NCBI RefSeq assembly: GCF_001077815.2
Contig: NZ_CP011310.1
Location: 1 to 64,000 of the forward strand
Length of the DNA: 64,000 nt
Direction of reading: 5' to 3'
Source of the DNA: Aurantiacibacter atlanticus
GTDB taxonomy: Bacteria; Pseudomonadota; Alphaproteobacteria; Sphingomonadales; Sphingomonadaceae
Every line of letters begins with the position of its first letter. Within the stretch, counting starts at the first letter, position 1. Below, piece by piece: positions 61,379 to 64,000 of the stretch. The position numbers and the translations under genes were made by a program. The notes below the pieces were generated by a model that made no database searches, was not told the origin of the DNA, and saw only the letters and a list, made by a program, of their open reading frames with translations.

Positions 61379-61415
61379 TGTTACAAGGTAACATAAATAA
61401 GGTTCTATGAACCTT
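61379..61415 (-). promoter_or_regulatory. Two adjacent palindromic operator candidates
   Basis: TGTTACAAGGTAACA (61379-61393, 6-bp arms) and AAGGTTCTATGAACCTT (61399-61415, 7-bp arms) are both perfect inverted repeats with 3-base centres, five bases apart. They sit 13 bases before the ATG of the first operon gene in locally AT-rich DNA, where a dimeric regulator could block transcription. They could also fold in the 5' leader RNA. Confidence 0.55.
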
Positions 61416-61466
61416 GGATAAATAAAGGCTGAGCGTGATCTAATTGGCGTAGCGACGGCTGCGCAC

Positions 61467-61829
61467 TCACGCTTCGCGGCAACGAACCCAGCGTTGGCGA
61501 CCAGCGCGCCACACGGAGCCGTCATAGGTGTGGCTCGCTTCGTTCCAGCTGGCGATCAGGATCAATTCTTCAGTGATTGCATCTGGCGATACCAGCGCAA
61601 GCCGCAGCTCAGACGCGCTCAACCACCACTGCGTTGCAGTTACAGCGATCTCTTTGCGCCCCTCGACAAGCCGCGCCAGGAACAATCCGGCGCTCGGCAC
61701 ATGTCCGAAGCCAAGGGATACTATAATGGGCTCATCTCCCGCAGTCCTACACGCCAAACCCCCGGTCGCCTGAGCCGGTGAGCTGATCAGCAGAAACGTG
61801 AGGACAGCGATTGAAAAGTATTGTTTCAC
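61467..61829 (-). CDS. Small exported hypothetical protein
   Basis: A 120-residue protein with a signal peptide (FSIAVLTFLLISSPAQA). The mature domain has cysteines near each end (GLACRTAGDE and RWVRCREA), a likely disulfide, and beta-rich segments (EIAVTATQWWLSASELRLAL, ELILIASWNEASHTYDGSVW). No family is recognised. It lies 100 bases upstream of the exported-protein operon on the same strand, separated by the two palindromes, and may be functionally linked. Confidence 0.65.
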   Translation of the reverse strand: MKQYFSIAVLTFLLISSPAQATGGLACRTAGDEPIIVSLGFGHVPSAGLFLARLVEGRKEIAVTATQWWLSASELRLALVSPDAITEELILIASWNEASHTYDGSVWRAGRQRWVRCREA

Positions 61830-61944
61830 GGTGGTGGTTCTGAAACGCTCATCATGAATGGCGAATTGCTTGTTCGGTGGGAAGGTTGTTGACCAAAAAA
61901 GCTGTCCGCCTCTTTATAGGCCTACTTCCTGAGCAGATTACTTT

Positions 61945-61969
61945 AAAGCCGACGGTCCGCAACCGGCCC
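61945..61969 (+). repeat. Interspersed 25-bp repeat, copy 3
   Basis: Core GGTCCGCAACCGGCCC, matching 32491-32515 at 23 of 25 positions. It lies between the exported-protein region and the conjugative region. Confidence 0.6.
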
Positions 61970-61977
61970 TCTTTTAG

Positions 61978-62193
61978 TCACTCCATTATACCTGCAATCC
62001 ATTCATCGATATCATTCTCAGCCCAGGCTACGGAGTAGCCCCCAAGTTGTATCGGCTTCGGAAACTTCCCTTCGGCCATCCAGCGATAGATCGTCGAACG
62101 GCCTAGCCCGACGCGGTGCTGCACCTCCGGAAGGCGAATAAGCCGGGTGACCCGGCGTGTATCGGTCGCTTCCTTTTCAATCTCTTCACCCAC
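61978..62193 (-). CDS. AlpA-like excisionase/regulator
   Basis: A 71-residue HTH protein of the AlpA/Xis type: TRLIRLPEVQHRVGLGRSTI, YRWMAEGKFPKPIQLGGYSV, AWAENDIDEWIAGIM. AAGGAGG lies just ahead of GTG 62193, which I take as start. Such proteins regulate mobile elements. The start overlaps the preceding regulator gene by eight bases. It stands at the edge of the conjugation genes. Confidence 0.82.
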   Translation of the reverse strand: MGEEIEKEATDTRRVTRLIRLPEVQHRVGLGRSTIYRWMAEGKFPKPIQLGGYSVAWAENDIDEWIAGIME

Positions 62194-62677
62194 GATGACC
62201 TCCTTCGGCATCAGCGAAGACATCGCCGAGCAAGGCGTCCTTGCGTTCGAGTTCATCGATATGGTCGGAAAGAAGGCGAGCGACACGGTGTGCGGTGCCC
62301 TTAGCCCAGCGGGGCTTCACGTCGTGCACCTGGTTGCCGAGAACACGTTCGAGCGCAAATGGAAGCTCACCAGAGAAATCCTCAAAGAACAGCGCGAGGT
62401 CCGATTGCAGCCAGTCAATCGTGTGATCGCCGCCACTGACTAGGAACAGCAGCAAGTGAGCATGCGGTGCGACGCCGCTCGCAGCCAGAATCCGTAGGGC
62501 TTCTCCAAGACTTGCCGAACGCTCGCCAAGAAGAACCCTTCGAAGGGCATCTCTATGGATCTGCGCATCGCGTGCGATGTCGCAGCGTGCGCGGCCGCTG
62601 GCTTCGACAGCGGCGAATAGCAGCCGGGCAAGATCGGCGCGAACCTGTTGTTCGGCAAAGAGCGCCATCTCAGTCAT
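62186..62677 (-). CDS. XRE-like regulator of the conjugative element
   Basis: A 163-residue protein with an HTH at about residues 25-75 (RCDIARDAQIHRDALRRVLL, GERSASLGEALRILAASGV), followed by an unassigned helical domain. ATG 62677 has AAAGGA upstream, better than the in-frame ATG at 62704. It overlaps the AlpA-like gene, so both form a regulatory operon, divergent from the tra genes. Confidence 0.75.
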   Translation of the reverse strand: MTEMALFAEQQVRADLARLLFAAVEASGRARCDIARDAQIHRDALRRVLLGERSASLGEALRILAASGVAPHAHLLLFLVSGGDHTIDWLQSDLALFFEDFSGELPFALERVLGNQVHDVKPRWAKGTAHRVARLLSDHIDELERKDALLGDVFADAEGGHRG

Positions 62678-63045
62678 CGACGATTCCTTTCGCATAGTAG
62701 TCATCGACTCACCGGCTATCCCGAAAGGAAAGCTGTAGGAAAACGAAAAGAACAATAAGGGAACATAAAGGAAGGCGCGAATCAGCTTCCTTCGGTGATT
62801 CGCGCAGATATTGATCGCTTCGGCGCGTATTCCGGCAGGCTTGGCGCAGATCCCGGCACAGTCGGCGCTACCAGGCAGTCCGTCTGCGCAAACACCGGCC
62901 CAAAGCCTTCCCAATGTCGGTTTTTGCTTGGTTGATCGGACCGAAACGCATTTCCCGATTTCCTACAGGCCAGCTCCGGGGAGAGGAAAGAACATACAGC
63001 GAACACATCGCTGGCTGATGTTCAATCTTTTCGGAGTTTCCACCC
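62678..63045. other. Leader between regulators and tra genes; no gene recognised
   Basis: Divergent control region of about 370 bases. Long frames cross it but lack starts or family resemblance. It should hold the promoters of both the regulator pair and the tra operon; I could not assign boxes with confidence. Confidence 0.5.
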
Positions 63046-63378
63046 ATGACCACCAAGACTGCTTTTCCGGCCACGAGCCGCACGCAAAGCCGCATACCGG
63101 GCCGCGATTATATCCTCCCGACCTGCGTTGCGCTGGCCTGTGCCGGCGCCGCTTTTGCCGGCGCGGACACCACCTTCGATCCTGCTTTGAACCAGTTCAC
63201 CGACTTCCTCGAAGGTTCGGGCGGCAAAATCATCACTGTGCTCAGCCTTGCTGCTGGCCTGATCGGGCTTGCCTCGGGGCGGTTTTCGCTCGGCCAGATC
63301 GCCGTGCCGGTGGGCGTCGGGATCGGCGTCGGCACCGGCGTGCCGATCGTCACCTCGGTCGTGACCGCGGTCATCTGA
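63046..63378 (+). CDS. traA: TraA/VirB2-type pilin
   Basis: A 110-residue prepilin. A long signal region (LPTCVALACAGAAFAGADTT) precedes two hydrophobic helices (GKIITVLSLAAGLIGLASG and a Gly/Val-rich IAVPVGVGIGVGTGVPIVTS) joined by a short polar loop, the shape of conjugative pilins. ATG 63046 with GGAG upstream. It is followed by traL and traE, the canonical order of F-type systems. Confidence 0.78.
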   Translation: MTTKTAFPATSRTQSRIPGRDYILPTCVALACAGAAFAGADTTFDPALNQFTDFLEGSGGKIITVLSLAAGLIGLASGRFSLGQIAVPVGVGIGVGTGVPIVTSVVTAVI

Positions 63379-63411
63379 CCCCGGGCCCGGTCACAAAAGG
63401 AGGGCGGCATC

Positions 63412-63699
63412 ATGGCCGACAGGTACCTTGTTCCACGGCGGCTCGACGATCCGGAGCTCATCGGCTTCTGGACCATCGACGAGTTTGCAGGGATTCTCAT
63501 TCCCTTCGCCTGGGGCATTCTTGCGCAGCATATTTTCATCGGTATCGGCTTGGCCGCCGGAACCTGGTTTGCCTTGCGGAAGGCAAAGGCTCGCGGTGCC
63601 GGTTCGGCACTGGTGCATGCTGCGTACTGGTACCTGCCCGGGAGTTTCCTGGGGCTGAAAGCCACGCCGCCCTCCCACTGCCGCCTGTTGGCGGGCTGA
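63412..63699 (+). CDS. traL: F-type conjugative transfer protein TraL
   Basis: A 95-residue protein. It begins with the TraL pattern RYLVPRRLDDPELIGFWTID, then two membrane helices (EFAGILIPFAWGILAQHIFI and GIGLAAGTWFAL), and ends with LVHAAYWYLPGSFLGLKATP. TraL is an inner-membrane part of the F-type secretion channel (VirB3-like). AGGAGG precedes ATG 63412. Lies between traA and traE. Confidence 0.9.
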   Translation: MADRYLVPRRLDDPELIGFWTIDEFAGILIPFAWGILAQHIFIGIGLAAGTWFALRKAKARGAGSALVHAAYWYLPGSFLGLKATPPSHCRLLAG

Positions 63700-63712
63700 G
63701 GGAGCAGGAACC

Positions 63713-64000
63713 ATGCAAGCACAATTTGCACATGAACAGGCGCAGGGTTTCCTGCGGCAGCGCAACCGCTTCGCCGTGCTGGCAGGCGTTCTGGGTCTGA
63801 CCACGCTGGTCAGCTTCGGTGCTGCTGCGACCCGCGATGAACAGGTCGTGCTGGTGCCGATCACTGCCGAGCGGATCACCGTCTCGAGCGGCGGGATCGA
63901 CGCGCCCTATCTCGAGCTCGTCACTCGCGACACGGCGCTGATGCTCCTTAACCGGGCACCAGAGAGCCTCGATTATTGGATGGCCAACATCCTGAAGCTT
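63713..64000 (+). CDS. traE: F-type conjugative transfer protein TraE, cut by the window end
   Basis: The first 96 codons are visible: a short cytoplasmic N-terminus, one membrane helix (FAVLAGVLGLTTLVSFGAAA), and the start of the periplasmic domain (VVLVPITAERITVSSGGIDA, YLELVTRDTALMLLNRAPES). TraE is the VirB8-like inner-membrane scaffold of F-type systems and is normally about 190 residues. ATG 63713 has GGAGCAGGAA upstream. Confidence 0.88.
   Translation, partial: MQAQFAHEQAQGFLRQRNRFAVLAGVLGLTTLVSFGAAATRDEQVVLVPITAERITVSSGGIDAPYLELVTRDTALMLLNRAPESLDYWMANILKL

Noticed and set aside
1..64000. CRISPR arrays, rRNA or riboswitches
   Set aside because: No regularly spaced direct repeats, rRNA-like sequence or recognisable riboswitch core was seen on reading the intergenic regions.

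Overview
The window comes from a high-GC alphaproteobacterium, most likely of the order Sphingomonadales (Sphingomonadaceae or Erythrobacteraceae). This is an inference from gene content: a FixLJ pair beside an alternative oxidase, a LysR/pirin/FMN reductase/YceI/DODA cluster, a CadR-CDF-DUF3703-TonB receptor cluster, IS407-type IS3 elements, IS427-type IS5 elements, an IS1380 element and an F-type TraA-TraL-TraE transfer locus. Ordinary chromosomal blocks alternate with mobile and decaying DNA.

Layout. 1-9.1 kb is a degraded accessory region. It holds the end of one IS copy, a TetR gene whose last codons come from that IS, wrecked methyltransferase, thioredoxin, SDR and sulfurtransferase genes, two intact tandem alpha/beta hydrolases, an integrase with an unknown partner, and a complete IS3-family element with a 4-bp target duplication. 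9.1-12.6 kb is a metal-response cluster. 12.7-28 kb is mostly housekeeping and stress genes: Rnk, a MreB paralogue, uroporphyrinogen-III synthase, two DMT exporters (one beside its Lrp-type regulator), an FMN-binding glutamate synthase-like protein, 7-alpha-hydroxysteroid dehydrogenase, exported hydroxyisourate hydrolase, META-domain proteins, MscS and MgtC. 27.8-32.5 kb is a respiratory cluster: alternative oxidase, truncated globin, DUF1971, a receiver protein and divergent FixL/FixJ-like genes. 33.3-37.9 kb holds a TRIC channel and the LysR-pirin-DODA cluster.

39.0-48.3 kb is rebuilt by insertion sequences. A second IS3 copy joins a broken TonB receptor to a broken secreted serine protease and has no target duplication. 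An IS5 element has split a small gene. An IS1380 element sits 54 bp upstream of an intact secreted S1 protease gene, and a 5' fragment of another IS5 copy follows.

48.6-61.4 kb is the most unusual part: eleven co-directional genes on the minus strand, nearly all joined by overlapping stop and start codons, and every product exported, mostly as predicted outer-membrane lipoproteins. They include a lipoprotein serpin, a tandem META protein, three proteins with a possible NTR/TIMP-like barrel, and several proteins that share a cysteine-centred 'DGC' module. The same DGC module occurs in two lipoproteins encoded directly behind the two S1 proteases. The protease pro-region module also recurs in three operon proteins that have no protease domain. 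My reading, which is inference, is a secreted and surface-bound protease/protease-inhibitor system. Two adjacent perfect palindromes lie just upstream of the first gene.

62-64 kb enters a conjugative element: AlpA-like and XRE-like regulators, then traA, traL and traE, the last cut by the window end.
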